From Alloyangia pacifica (GTDB taxonomy: Bacteria; Pseudomonadota; Alphaproteobacteria; Rhodobacterales; Rhodobacteraceae): a stretch of 64,000 bases of DNA. Each line of letters starts with the position of its first letter. Position 1 is the stretch's first letter. Positions 7,565 to 16,945 of this stretch are shown here, piece after piece. Both the position numbers and the translations under genes were made by a program. Where the stretch lies: assembly GCF_900116195.1 (NCBI RefSeq), contig NZ_FOZW01000001.1, positions 847,104 to 911,103 on the forward strand. Reading direction: 5' to 3'. Under the pieces are notes generated by a model. It saw nothing but the letters and a program-made list of their open reading frames with translations, ran no database searches and was not told the DNA's origin.

Positions 7565-9037
7565 TCAGTCGCCCTTGGTCTCGAAGCGGTCGCGGATCAT
7601 CCGGTCGAGCGACAGCACGCCCCAGCCGGTGGCCCCGGCGGGAGCCAGCAACGAGGCGGACTTCAGCTTCGCCACGCCCGCGATGTCGAGGTGGATCCAC
7701 GGCATGTCGTCCTTGACGAAACGCTTCAGGAACTGCGCTGCGGTGATCGAACCGGCAGGCCGTCCGCCGATGTTCTTCATGTCCGCGAGCGGCGATTTCA
7801 GCATGTCGTCATAGGCCTGGCCCAGGGGCATGCGCCAGGCGCCCTCGCCCTCGGTCTTCGCGGCCTTGAGGAAGTCCTCGGCGAAGCCATCCTCGTTGGA
7901 GAAGACCGCCGCGTTCTCGTGGCCAAGCGCCACGATGCAGGCCCCGGTCAGAGTCGCGAGATCGACCATGGCGATCGGCTTCACGTGTTCCTGCGCGTAC
8001 CAGAGCACGTCGCAGAGCACGAGCCGGCCCTCGGCGTCGGTGTTGAGGATCTCGATCGTGTCGCCCTTCATTGATTTCACGATGTCGCCGGGGCGCATGG
8101 CCGTGCCCGAGGGCATGTTCTCGACCAGCCCGACAAGGCCCACCACGTGCGCCGGCGCCTTGCGCAGCGCCAGCGCCTTCATCACGCCCGCCACAGTGCC
8201 TGCGCCGCCCATGTCCATGGTCATGTCTTCCATGCCCGGCCCCGGTTTCAGCGAGATGCCCCCGGTGTCGAAGACGACGCCCTTGCCGACCAGCGCCAGC
8301 GGATCGCCCTCGGCCCCTTTCCAGCGCATCACCACCATCTTCGAGGGCGCGGCGGAGCCCTGCCCCACGGCGAGCAGCGCGTTCATGCCGAGCTCGGTCA
8401 TGCGCGCCTCGTCCAGCACCTCGACCTCGACCCCGAGTTCGGTCAGCGCCTCGAGCCGGGCAGCGAACTCCTCGGTGGTCAGGACGTTGGCCGGCTCGCT
8501 GACCAGATCGCGGGTGAAGGCCACGCCTTCGGCCACCGCCAACAGCGAGGATGCGGCCGCGCCGGTCTCCTCGGGCTTGGTGCACATGATGGTCGCGGCG
8601 GCAGGTGTCTCCGAACTCTCGGACTTGTGATGAACCGAGGCATAGCCCTTCAGCGCCAGTCCAAGCGCCAGGTTCGGCAGCCGGGCGGTGCCCTCGCCGA
8701 TCACCGTCAGCGCCTTGCTGCCGGCCAGCGAGGCCAGCGCCGCACCCGCCTTGCGGGCCTCTGCAACGGAGGGCCGCCGCTCGAGCTTCACCACGTCCAG
8801 CGCCTCGGCCTCGAGCCCGGCGGGATAGGCCAGGGCAATCACGTCGCCCGATTTGGCCTTTTCCCAACGTTCTGCGGCCAGAAGACGCGCCACCGCGCCC
8901 TTGGTCAGCCGGTTCAGACGCCGCGCGGCGGGACTCATGCGGCCCTCGGCGTTGATCAGCAGCGCGATCCTGCCCTGTCGCTGCGCCAGCCCGTCGAGGT
9001 CCACTGCCGAAAATTCGAAACTGCGCAGCTCGGTCAT
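7565..9037 (-). CDS. pepA: Leucyl aminopeptidase (M17 family)
   Basis: A 490-residue cytosolic metallo-aminopeptidase that removes N-terminal residues from peptides and acts as a hexamer with two metal ions. The catalytic domain carries [16 protein letters not shown] (about residues 250-265) with the catalytic Lys and metal-binding Asp, and the M17 signature NTDAEGRL (332-339). The first 160 residues form the variable N-terminal domain, here with short insertions. ATG 9037 has AAGGCGGGCGG upstream. It leads a three-gene minus-strand operon with a VOC protein and holC and shares a 142-bp divergent promoter region with lptF. Confidence 0.95.
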   Translation of the reverse strand: MTELRSFEFSAVDLDGLAQRQGRIALLINAEGRMSPAARRLNRLTKGAVARLLAAERWEKAKSGDVIALAYPAGLEAEALDVVKLERRPSVAEARKAGAALASLAGSKALTVIGEGTARLPNLALGLALKGYASVHHKSESSETPAAATIMCTKPEETGAAASSLLAVAEGVAFTRDLVSEPANVLTTEEFAARLEALTELGVEVEVLDEARMTELGMNALLAVGQGSAAPSKMVVMRWKGAEGDPLALVGKGVVFDTGGISLKPGPGMEDMTMDMGGAGTVAGVMKALALRKAPAHVVGLVGLVENMPSGTAMRPGDIVKSMKGDTIEILNTDAEGRLVLCDVLWYAQEHVKPIAMVDLATLTGACIVALGHENAAVFSNEDGFAEDFLKAAKTEGEGAWRMPLGQAYDDMLKSPLADMKNIGGRPAGSITAAQFLKRFVKDDMPWIHLDIAGVAKLKSASLLAPAGATGWGVLSLDRMIRDRFETKGD

Positions 9038-9179
9038 CCGCCCGCCTTCCGTGTTGCCATGTGTTGCTATGTCTGGTGCAAGAGTCCTAGAGCGCCGCAA
9101 TCGGCTTGACCAGAGGCACCTTTTCCCGCGAAGAGCGATCGTCTAGGGTCGTAACCAAAGGAAAGCCGGGGGATAAAAA

Positions 9180-10325
9180 GTGCAGAGATTCGACAGATAC
9201 ATGCTGTCGCAGCTCATGGTCCTGTTCGGGTTTTTCTCGCTGGTACTGGTGATGGTCTACTGGGTGAACCGCGCGGTGAGCCTGTTCGGCGACCTCATCG
9301 CTGATGGCCATTCGGGCGGCATCTTCATCGAGTTTATGCTGCTGAGCCTGCCGCCGGTGGTCTCCATCGTGCTGCCCATCGCGGCGTTTGCCGCCTCGGT
9401 CTACGTGGTCAACCGCTCCAGCAACGATTCGGAACTGACCGTGGTGCAGGCCACCGGCTATTCGCCCTGGCGGCTGGCCCGTCCGGTGCTGGTGTTCGGG
9501 CTGATCATCGGCGCAATGATGGCGGTGCTCGCGCATGTTCTGGTGCCGCTGGCCCACGGACAGCTGCGCGAACGCGAGGCTGAGATCTCGGGCTCGATCT
9601 CTGCGCGGCTGCTGCACGAGGGCACCTTCCTGCATCCGGCGCGCGGCGTGACCTTCTACATCCGCGAGATCTCGCCCGAGGGCGAGCTGCGCAACGTCTT
9701 CCTCTCGGACCGTCGCCAAGCCGACCGCGAAGTGACCTACACCGCCGTCACCGCCTATATCACGCGGTCCGAAAGCGACGCGACCATGCTGACCATGGTC
9801 GAAGGCACCGCCCAGACCCTGCGCCGGTCGGACAAGGCGCTCTCGATCACGACCTTCAACGATCTGACCTACGACATCTCGAGCCTCATCGCACCGGATC
9901 GCCGCCCGGGCCGGCGCGCCCGGCAGATCGGCACCCTGGAGCTGCTGACCGACACCGAAGCCGTCGCCACCGAGGTGAACGATTCCGTCGGCGAGGTTCT
10001 GGAAGAGGCGCATATGCGCTTCGAGCAACCGCTCCTCTGCGTCGTCGCCGCACTGATCGGCTACGCGGCGCTGATGACCGGCAGTTTCTCGCGCTTCGGC
10101 GTCACCCGCCAGATTATCGGTGCCATCTTCCTGCTGGTGCTGATCAAGGTCATCGAGAGTACGGTGTCGACGCCGGTCCGTGGCAACGGCGCGCTCTGGC
10201 CGCTCATCTACGTGCCAAGCCTCGTCGGTTTCGCAGTCACCGGCCTGATGCTCTGGCAAGCCTCCCGCACACGCCGCCCCCGACGGCGCAGGCGCACCAC
10301 CTCCCTTCCCGGAACCGCGGCATGA
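9180..10325 (+). CDS. lptF: LPS export ABC transporter permease LptF
   Basis: A 381-residue inner-membrane permease. Three N-terminal transmembrane helices (about residues 13-35, 55-80, 100-122), a periplasmic beta-jellyroll domain (about 130-275) and three C-terminal helices match LptF. With LptG and the LptB ATPase it extracts lipopolysaccharide from the inner membrane and passes it to the LptC-LptA bridge. The start is GTG at 9180. The stop overlaps the lptG start by ATGA, implying coupled translation. An arginine-rich cytoplasmic tail follows the last helix. Confidence 0.95.
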   Translation: MQRFDRYMLSQLMVLFGFFSLVLVMVYWVNRAVSLFGDLIADGHSGGIFIEFMLLSLPPVVSIVLPIAAFAASVYVVNRSSNDSELTVVQATGYSPWRLARPVLVFGLIIGAMMAVLAHVLVPLAHGQLREREAEISGSISARLLHEGTFLHPARGVTFYIREISPEGELRNVFLSDRRQADREVTYTAVTAYITRSESDATMLTMVEGTAQTLRRSDKALSITTFNDLTYDISSLIAPDRRPGRRARQIGTLELLTDTEAVATEVNDSVGEVLEEAHMRFEQPLLCVVAALIGYAALMTGSFSRFGVTRQIIGAIFLLVLIKVIESTVSTPVRGNGALWPLIYVPSLVGFAVTGLMLWQASRTRRPRRRRRTTSLPGTAA

Positions 10326-11416
10326 CTCTTCACTTCTACTTCGCGCGGCGCTTTCTGAAGTTCTTCCTCGCCATCGCTCTGGTCTTCGCGCTGTTCTTCT
10401 TCCTCGTCGACCTGGTCGAGCAGTTGCGCAAGTTCGGCGAGCAGGTGAGCTTCGGGCAGGTCCTCCACATGACGCTGCTGAACCTTCCCGGCGGCACCTA
10501 TACCATCCTGCCGCTGGTCACGATTCTCGCGGCCATCTCGCTGTGCATCTCGCTGGCGCGCAGCTCCGAGCTGGTGGTGAGCCGCGCCGCTGGTCGCTCG
10601 GGCCTCGCCGCGCTGATGGGTCCGGTAGGTGTGGCACTGGTGATCTCTGGCCTGGCGGTCGGCATGTTCAACCCGATCGTCGCCGCCACCTCGAAACGAG
10701 CCGCCGATCTCGAACAGGAATGGGACAGCAATGGCGACTCGGTGCTGTCGATTGGCTCCGAGGGGCTCTGGCTGCGCCAGGGCGCCGAAGGCGCCCAGAC
10801 GGTGATCCGCGCCAGCCGGACCAACCCCGACGCCAGCGTGCTCTACGACGTGAGCTTTGTCGCCTATGCGCCCGATGGTACGCCTAAACGGCGGATCATC
10901 GCCGCGCGCGCGCAACTCGACGCTGGTGACTGGGTCCTGAGCAATGCCAAGGCCTGGCCTCTGGGTGACACCGCAAACCCCGAGCAGACCGCCGAAACCT
11001 ACACCGAGCTCCGACTGCCCTCCAACCTCACGCAGGATGGCATCCGCGACCGCTTCGGCCAGCCTTCGGCGATTCCCATCTGGGAGCTGCCGTCCTTCAT
11101 CCATGGCCTCGAGGAGGCTGGGTTCTCGGCCCGCCGCCACATCGTCTGGCTGCAATCGGAGCTGGCGCAGCCGGTCTTCCTGGTGGCCATGGTGCTTGTC
11201 GCCGCCGGCTTCACCATGCGCCCGGCGCGGCTCGCAAATACCGGCCTGTCGGTGCTCGCGGCAGTGATGCTGGGCTTCGGACTTTACTACGTCAGGAACT
11301 TCGCGCAGATCCTCGGCGAAAACGGGCAGCTCAATCCGCTGCTCGCCGCATGGGTGCCCCCTGTCGCCGCCTTGCTGCTGGCGCTCGGACTGGTGCTTCA
11401 AATGGAGGAAGGATGA
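10322..11416 (+). CDS. lptG: LPS export ABC transporter permease LptG
   Basis: A 364-residue partner of LptF with the same design: helices near residues 12-34, 60-82 and 97-118, a periplasmic domain with the segment GSEGLWLRQG (about 143-152), and three C-terminal helices (about 275-360). Together the two permeases form the transmembrane channel of the LptBFG extractor. The start codon overlaps the lptF stop by four bases and its own stop overlaps the lptD start in the same way, giving a tightly coupled lptFGD unit. Confidence 0.95.
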   Translation: MTLHFYFARRFLKFFLAIALVFALFFFLVDLVEQLRKFGEQVSFGQVLHMTLLNLPGGTYTILPLVTILAAISLCISLARSSELVVSRAAGRSGLAALMGPVGVALVISGLAVGMFNPIVAATSKRAADLEQEWDSNGDSVLSIGSEGLWLRQGAEGAQTVIRASRTNPDASVLYDVSFVAYAPDGTPKRRIIAARAQLDAGDWVLSNAKAWPLGDTANPEQTAETYTELRLPSNLTQDGIRDRFGQPSAIPIWELPSFIHGLEEAGFSARRHIVWLQSELAQPVFLVAMVLVAAGFTMRPARLANTGLSVLAAVMLGFGLYYVRNFAQILGENGQLNPLLAAWVPPVAALLLALGLVLQMEEG

Positions 11417-13578
11417 CTCCCAAGACCCGCCTGCTCGCGACGGCGCTGGCCCTGAGCCTGCCGCTCGCCGCCGCGCTGCCCCTGCCTCTGCGCGCCCAGA
11501 GCACTGCACAGACAGCCCCTACCGAGGCCGAAAGCCCGGCGATTCTCGTGGCCGACGAGGTCTACGTCGAGGACGGCAACCGACTGATAGCCCAAGGCAA
11601 CGTCGAGGCGCTGCAGGACGGCACCCGGCTCACCGCAAGGCGCATCGTCTTTGACCAAGAGGCGGGAACCCTCGATATCGAGGGGCCCGTTCGCATCACC
11701 GACTCCTCCGGCGACCTGCTGCTGGCCGACAGCGCCCAGCTCGAAGAAGGCCTGCGCAACGGCATCCTGCTCGGAGCCCGCATGGTCATGGATGAACAGC
11801 TCCAGCTCGCTGCGGTCGAGGCGCGCCGGGCCGAGGGCCGCTTCACCCAGCTCAGCCGCGTCGCAATCAGCTCCTGCCAGGTCTGTGGCCCCGACGAAGT
11901 GCCGCTCTGGTCGATCCGTGCCAAGCGAGTGGTCCATGATCAGGAGTCCCGCCAAATCTACCTTGAGGGCGCGCAGCTTCTGGTGCTCGACGTACCGCTT
12001 TTGTGGCTCCCCAACGTGCGCTTGCCCGACCCCACCCTGAAGCGGACCCGGGGTTTTCTGGTCCCGTCCTACCGCACGACATCGCGGCTCGGCTTTGGCG
12101 TCAAGGTGCCCTATTTCATTCCAATCGGCGATCATCAGGACGTCACTCTGACGCCCTATGTCTCGTCGGTCACCAAGACACTCGAGGCCCGCTACCGCCG
12201 CGCCTTCAGGACAGGCGACCTGAAGGTCAACGGAGCGCTCACCCGCGACACGCTGACCAGCGACGAGACCCGGGGCTATCTCTTTGCTAAGGGCAACTTC
12301 GGTCTGCGCAACGAGTTCGCGCTCGATTTCGATCTCAAGATGGTCAGCGACGAGGCCTATCTCAACGACTACGACTACGAGGACCTCGACCGTCTCGACA
12401 GTAAGATCGAGCTGTCACGGGCACGGTCAAACGACCTGCTGCGGCTCGGATTGTGGCACTACCAGTCCCTGCGCGCCTCGGAGAAAGATGCGCTGCTGCC
12501 GTCGTGGATCGTCGACAGTTCCTACGAAAAGCGCTTCTTCCCCAGCCGTATCGGCGGCGAGCTGCGACTCGGCACCGAAGTGCACGGACACTACCGCACT
12601 TCGTCGGATGACATTGAGGGGCGTGATGTCGCGCGGCTGACCGCCGAGGCGAGCTGGCGCCGACGCTGGACGCTGGATGGCGGTATCCGGCTCGGCCTGA
12701 CCACCGAACTGTGGTTCGACCGCTACGCCTACCGGCAGGACAGCAGTTCCGAAAGCGACGTCTCGCGCGCCATGGCGGGCACCGCTGTCGAGCTGCGCTG
12801 GCCGCTGGTCCGGCACGGCGCGGACGGCTCTCACACCCTGCTCGAGCCCGTGATGCAATACGGTCTGGTGGGTGGCACCCGCGTCAATATCGTCGCCGAC
12901 GAAAGCACCCGGGTGGAATTCGACGAGGCCAACCTTCTGGCACTCTCGCGCTTTCCGGCTGCCGACCGCCGTGAGCACGGTCAGACCCTAGCCGCCGGCC
13001 TGCGCTGGCTGCACGAAGGCTCCGAGGGCTGGCGCGCCGGGATGACCTTGGGCCGGGTCTGGCAGGACGAGGTGGACGAGGACTTCAGCCGTTCCTCGGG
13101 CCTCGACAGCCGCATGTCGGACTGGCTCGTCGCCGCCGGCTTTAGCAACGACACCGGGCTGACCATCTCCGCCCGCGGTCTGATGGCGGGCCTCAGCGAT
13201 CTCAGCAAGGCCGAGGCAAGGGTCGGCTGGTATAACGCGCGCTTCGGCCTGGACGCCTCCTACCTGCTGCTGGTGGAAGATCCGCAGGAAGAGCGCGACG
13301 AGACCCAGTCGGAATGGACGCTCGGAGGCAGCTATCGCTTCGCCACCAACTGGACCAGTTCGGCGGAATGGCGCTACGACCTTGCCGATCAACGGCTTGA
13401 CCGCACGGGACTTGGCCTGCAATACCGCAATGAATGCGTTCAGGTCGACTTCTCGGTGACGCGCAAATACGCGTCCTCGACCAACCTGGAACCGTCCACA
13501 GATTACGGCCTCACCGTCGCGCTGACTGGCTTCGGCACCGCGGATAGCGCCAAGGAGTACCGACGCCAATGCAAGTGA
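11413..13578 (+). CDS. lptD: LPS-assembly outer membrane protein LptD
   Basis: A 721-residue protein. It has a cleavable signal peptide (to about residue 29, LPLRAQS), an OstA/LptA-like N-terminal beta domain beginning near ILVADEVYVEDGNRL and running to about residue 150, and a long C-terminal beta barrel with alternating aromatic strands ending at residue 721. LptD with LptE inserts lipopolysaccharide into the outer leaflet. A C-x-x-C pair (CQVC, near residue 156) and a late Cys near the C-terminus are present and could form disulfides, as known for LptD. The gene overlaps lptG by four bases and surA by ten. Confidence 0.95.
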   Translation: MTPKTRLLATALALSLPLAAALPLPLRAQSTAQTAPTEAESPAILVADEVYVEDGNRLIAQGNVEALQDGTRLTARRIVFDQEAGTLDIEGPVRITDSSGDLLLADSAQLEEGLRNGILLGARMVMDEQLQLAAVEARRAEGRFTQLSRVAISSCQVCGPDEVPLWSIRAKRVVHDQESRQIYLEGAQLLVLDVPLLWLPNVRLPDPTLKRTRGFLVPSYRTTSRLGFGVKVPYFIPIGDHQDVTLTPYVSSVTKTLEARYRRAFRTGDLKVNGALTRDTLTSDETRGYLFAKGNFGLRNEFALDFDLKMVSDEAYLNDYDYEDLDRLDSKIELSRARSNDLLRLGLWHYQSLRASEKDALLPSWIVDSSYEKRFFPSRIGGELRLGTEVHGHYRTSSDDIEGRDVARLTAEASWRRRWTLDGGIRLGLTTELWFDRYAYRQDSSSESDVSRAMAGTAVELRWPLVRHGADGSHTLLEPVMQYGLVGGTRVNIVADESTRVEFDEANLLALSRFPAADRREHGQTLAAGLRWLHEGSEGWRAGMTLGRVWQDEVDEDFSRSSGLDSRMSDWLVAAGFSNDTGLTISARGLMAGLSDLSKAEARVGWYNARFGLDASYLLLVEDPQEERDETQSEWTLGGSYRFATNWTSSAEWRYDLADQRLDRTGLGLQYRNECVQVDFSVTRKYASSTNLEPSTDYGLTVALTGFGTADSAKEYRRQCK

Positions 13579-14795
13579 TCCCCGCACGTTTTTTCCGCTC
13601 CATCATCTGCGCGGCGGGCGTGGCACTCGCCCCCGTCGCGCTGGCGGCGCAGGGGCTCTTCTCGCCTGCGATCCTCGTCGACGAGATGGTGATCACCAAC
13701 TACGAGATCCAGCAGCGCGCGCGGATGATCGAGGCGCTGAACTCCGGCACAGACCCGATGAATCTCGCGCGTGAGCAGTTGGTCGACGACCGGCTGCGCC
13801 TGCAGGCGGCACGGGATGCAGGCATCGAGCCCACCGAGGAAGAGGTCCGCGACGGCATGGCGGAGTTCGCGCAGCGCGGCAATCTCAGCCTCGAGCAATT
13901 CGTCGAGGTGCTGGGACAGAACGGCGTCGAGGAACAGACTTTCCATGATTTCGTCCGGGCGGGCTTTGCCTGGCGGCAGCTGGTGCAGCAGCGCTTCCAG
14001 GCCCGCACCACCGTCACCGACGAAGAAATCGACCGCGCGCTCTCCGGCACCGGCACCGGCTCGAACGTGCGCGTGCTGCTCTCGGAGATCATCATTCCGA
14101 TCCGCCCGGGCACCGAGGCGCAGGTCCAGAACCTCGCCGAGCGCATTTCGGGCTATCGCTCGACCGCCGAGTTTTCCTCCGCTGCCCGCGAATATTCTGC
14201 GACCGCCACCCGTGGCGAGGGCGGCCGCCTGCCCTGGCAGGACCTGAGCGATCTGCCGCCGGTGCTGCGGCCGCTGGTCATCGGACTCACCCCGGGCGAG
14301 GTCACCGCACCGATCCCGATCCAGGGCGCCGTCGCGCTGTTCCAGATGCGCCAGATCGAGGAAACCGGCTACGCCGCACCCGAAGTCGCCTCGGTCGATT
14401 ACGCCGCCTACTACATGGCTGGCGGCCGCAGCGCCGAAACCCTCGCACAGGCCCGCGTGCTGGCCAGCAAGGTCGACCGCTGCGATGATCTCTATGCTTT
14501 TGCCAAGGGTCAGCCCGCCGAGGTCCTGCAGCGCGAGTCCCTGCCGCCCTCGGAGCTGCCGACCGATGTTGCCTACGAGCTGTCGAAGCTTGACGCAGGC
14601 GAAGTGTCGACGGCGCTCACCCGCGCGAACGGCCAGACGCTGATGTTCCTCATGCTGTGCAGCCGCACCCCCGAGGTCACCGCGGACGCCGACCGCCAGC
14701 AGGTGAGCATCGGGCTGCGTAACCAGCGGCTCAACCAGATGGCCGAAGCCTATCTCGCGCAGCTGCGCGCCAACGCCCACATCGTGGAGAAGTGA
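13569..14795 (+). CDS. surA: Periplasmic chaperone / peptidyl-prolyl isomerase SurA
   Basis: A 408-residue secreted protein with an N-terminal signal peptide (to about residue 27, ALAAQG), a SurA N-terminal chaperone domain (about 30-170) and at least one parvulin-like PPIase domain (about 175-275, with a degenerate FSSAAREYSATATRGEGGRL segment). A C-terminal region may be a second, poorly conserved parvulin domain. SurA escorts outer-membrane proteins such as LptD to the BAM complex. The gene overlaps lptD by ten bases and pdxA by GTGA, preserving the widespread lptD-surA-pdxA-rsmA order. Confidence 0.9.
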   Translation: MQVIPARFFRSIICAAGVALAPVALAAQGLFSPAILVDEMVITNYEIQQRARMIEALNSGTDPMNLAREQLVDDRLRLQAARDAGIEPTEEEVRDGMAEFAQRGNLSLEQFVEVLGQNGVEEQTFHDFVRAGFAWRQLVQQRFQARTTVTDEEIDRALSGTGTGSNVRVLLSEIIIPIRPGTEAQVQNLAERISGYRSTAEFSSAAREYSATATRGEGGRLPWQDLSDLPPVLRPLVIGLTPGEVTAPIPIQGAVALFQMRQIEETGYAAPEVASVDYAAYYMAGGRSAETLAQARVLASKVDRCDDLYAFAKGQPAEVLQRESLPPSELPTDVAYELSKLDAGEVSTALTRANGQTLMFLMLCSRTPEVTADADRQQVSIGLRNQRLNQMAEAYLAQLRANAHIVEK

Positions 14796-15769
14796 GCGCC
14801 CCCCGGCCCATCGCGCTCTCCTGCGGCGAGCCCTCGGGCATCGGTCCCGAACTCGCCGAGGCCTGCTGGTCCGAGCTGGGCGCCGCGCTGCCCTTCTTCT
14901 GGATCGGCGAGCCCCGGCACCTGCCGGGCAGCGTGCCCCATGTGGAGATCGACAGCCCCGCCGGGGCCACCCGGGCGGCCACCCGCGGCCTGCCCGTGCT
15001 GGTGCAGGAGATGCCCGGCCCACGCGTGCCCGGCGTGCCGCAAGCCGCACAGGCGGCGGGCGTGGTGGCGGCGATCGAGCGTGGTGTCGCGCTTTGCCAG
15101 TCCGGCGAAGCGGCGGCGCTCTGCACGCTGCCGATCTCGAAGCAGGCCCTCGCCGAGGGCTGCGGCTTCGGCTTCCCGGGCCACACCGAGTTCCTCGCCC
15201 ATCTCGGCGGCGTGCCCGAGGTGGTGATGATGCTCGCCTGCCCCGAGCTGAAGGTGGTGCCCGCCACCATCCACATCGCGCTCGAGGACGTGCCGCAGGC
15301 GCTGACTTCTGAGCTGCTGGAGGCGCGGCTCAGGATCACCCATGACGCCATGGCCGGATTCGGCATTCCCCGCCCGCGCATCGCGGTCGCGGGGCTCAAT
15401 CCGCACGCCGGCGAAGGCGGGCGCATGGGGCGACAGGAGATCGAGATGATCTCGCCCCTGCTGGACCGGCTGCGCGGCGAGGGCATGGAGCTCGCGGGCC
15501 CGCTGCCCGCCGACACGATGTTCCACGCCGCCGCCCGCGCCCGCTATGACGTGGCGGTCTGCATGTACCACGACCAGGCGCTGATCCCGGTGAAGACGCT
15601 GGGCTTCGACGAGGGCGTCAACGTCACCCTCGGCCTGCCCTTCGTGCGCACCTCGCCCGACCATGGCACCGCCTTCGACATCGCGGGCAAGGGGCTGGCA
15701 AACCCCTCCTCGACGCTGGCGGCACTGCGCATGGCCGCCGAGCTTTCGGCTGGCGCGGCGCCGAGGTAA
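14792..15769 (+). CDS. pdxA: 4-hydroxythreonine-4-phosphate dehydrogenase
   Basis: A 325-residue enzyme of DXP-dependent vitamin B6 synthesis. It oxidises 4-phosphohydroxy-L-threonine with NAD(P) so that PdxJ can form pyridoxine phosphate. Family motifs are SCGEPSGIGPEL at the N-terminus, LNPHAGEGG (about residues 203-211) and MYHDQALIPVKTLGFDEGVN (about 257-276), which contain the metal-binding histidines. The GTG start overlaps the surA stop (GTGA). It is the fifth gene of the outer-membrane biogenesis run and is followed by a repeat-rich gap before rsmA. Confidence 0.95.
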   Translation: MSAPRPIALSCGEPSGIGPELAEACWSELGAALPFFWIGEPRHLPGSVPHVEIDSPAGATRAATRGLPVLVQEMPGPRVPGVPQAAQAAGVVAAIERGVALCQSGEAAALCTLPISKQALAEGCGFGFPGHTEFLAHLGGVPEVVMMLACPELKVVPATIHIALEDVPQALTSELLEARLRITHDAMAGFGIPRPRIAVAGLNPHAGEGGRMGRQEIEMISPLLDRLRGEGMELAGPLPADTMFHAAARARYDVAVCMYHDQALIPVKTLGFDEGVNVTLGLPFVRTSPDHGTAFDIAGKGLANPSSTLAALRMAAELSAGAAPR

Positions 15770-15891
15770 GGGTATAGAGGGGCTCTGCCCCCATCCACCT
15801 AGAGGGGACTTGCCCCGTCCCCCCAGAGGGGGGCTCCGCCCCCAAGCCCGTTCCGGGCTTTCCCCCGGCGTATTTGGAGAACAATGAAGAC
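15770..15891 (+). repeat. Tandem GC-rich hairpin modules plus CCCCCGGCGTATTT box, copy 2
   Basis: The gap between pdxA and rsmA contains three consecutive G-rich/C-rich modules (GAGGGGCTCTGCCCCC; GAGGGGACTTGCCCCG; GAGGGGGGCTCCGCCCCC), then AAGCCCGTTCCGGGCTT (a stem-loop), then CCCCCGGCGTATTTGGAGA directly ahead of the rsmA start. It is the most expanded of the four related elements in the window. Confidence 0.65.
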
Positions 15892-16731
15892 ATGAGCGGG
15901 ATCGACGGCCTTCCTCCGCTGCGCGAGGTGATCGCGACGCATCAGCTCAGCGCAAAGAAGTCGCTGGGCCAGAACTTCCTGTTGGATCTCAACCTGACCG
16001 CGAAGATCGCGCGGGCAGCGGGGGATCTGTCGAACATGGACGTGCTGGAGGTCGGCCCCGGTCCCGGTGGCCTCACCCGCGGCCTGCTCGCCGAGGGCGC
16101 GCGCCGGGTGCTGGCGGTGGAAAAGGACGAGCGCTGCCTGCCTGCACTCGACGAGATCGCGCGGCACTACGAGGGCCGGCTCGAGGTGATCAACGGCGAC
16201 GCGCTGCAGGTCGACCCGCTGGCAAAGCTGACGCCGCCGATCGCGATCTGCGCCAACCTGCCTTACAACGTCGGCACCGAGCTGCTGGTGCGCTGGCTGA
16301 CGCCCACCGACTGGCCGCCCTTCTGGTCGACGCTGACGCTGATGTTCCAGCGCGAGGTCGCCGAGCGCATCGTCGCGCAGCCGGGATCCAAGGCCTACGG
16401 GCGGCTCGCCCTGCTGGCGCAATGGCGCTGCGAGGCCCGGATCGTGATCAGCCTGCCGCCCTCGGCATTCACGCCGCCGCCCAAGGTGTCGTCCGCCGTC
16501 GTGCACCTCAAGGCCCTGCCCGAACCGCGCTACCCGGCCGATGCCAAGACGCTGGAGCGGGTGGTCGCCATGTCCTTCAACCAGCGCCGCAAGATGCTGC
16601 GCGCCGCACTCAAGGGGCTGGCGCCGGACATCGAAGACAAGCTGCTGGCCGCGGGCATCGAGCCCACCGAACGCGCCGAGCAGGTCTCGCTCGAGCAGTT
16701 CTGCGCGCTGGCACGGGTGCTGAAGTCCTAG
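15892..16731 (+). CDS. rsmA: 16S rRNA dimethyladenosine transferase (KsgA)
   Basis: A 279-residue SAM-dependent enzyme that dimethylates the two adjacent adenosines in the 3'-terminal helix of 16S rRNA during 30S maturation. It has [11 protein letters not shown] (about residues 20-30), the SAM motif [15 protein letters not shown] (about 50-64), and the catalytic NLPYN motif (about 123-127, [10 protein letters not shown]). ATG 15892 is chosen; a TTG at 15874 is in frame, but it lies inside the repeat element. It ends the lptF-to-rsmA gene run. Confidence 0.95.
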   Translation: MSGIDGLPPLREVIATHQLSAKKSLGQNFLLDLNLTAKIARAAGDLSNMDVLEVGPGPGGLTRGLLAEGARRVLAVEKDERCLPALDEIARHYEGRLEVINGDALQVDPLAKLTPPIAICANLPYNVGTELLVRWLTPTDWPPFWSTLTLMFQREVAERIVAQPGSKAYGRLALLAQWRCEARIVISLPPSAFTPPPKVSSAVVHLKALPEPRYPADAKTLERVVAMSFNQRRKMLRAALKGLAPDIEDKLLAAGIEPTERAEQVSLEQFCALARVLKS

Positions 16732-16893
16732 AACCGTTGCCGGGACGGCATCGTCCATCGGGCTCGAACCATCGTCTTTTGGTCTCACACCAATGGCGCT
16801 TCAATGGACGAGCGCCGCTCAGCACGACTGCGCGACCGGCGGCTTCGTCTCGCGTCCGGGCGAATGGGCGCGTTGACCAGACCAGCCGAAACG

Positions 16894-16923
16894 AAAAAGG
16901 CCGGGCATTGCGCCCGGCCTTTT
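16894..16923. terminator. Bidirectional intrinsic terminator between rsmA and mltG
   Basis: Stem GGCCGGGC / GCCCGGCC with a short loop, flanked by AAAAA on the left and TTTT on the right. The minus-strand copy ends in TTTTTCG, fitting termination of the fabF-mltG transcript; the plus-strand copy can end rsmA transcription. The rest of the 214-bp gap (16732-16945) shows no gene. Confidence 0.85.
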
Positions 16924-16945
16924 CCTTGTTCGTGTCGAAGGGCCC

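Noticed and set aside
16762..16800. tRNA T-arm-like word (GGTTCGAGCCC on the minus strand)
   Set aside because: No acceptor, D or anticodon arms could be built around it and the T stem does not pair.
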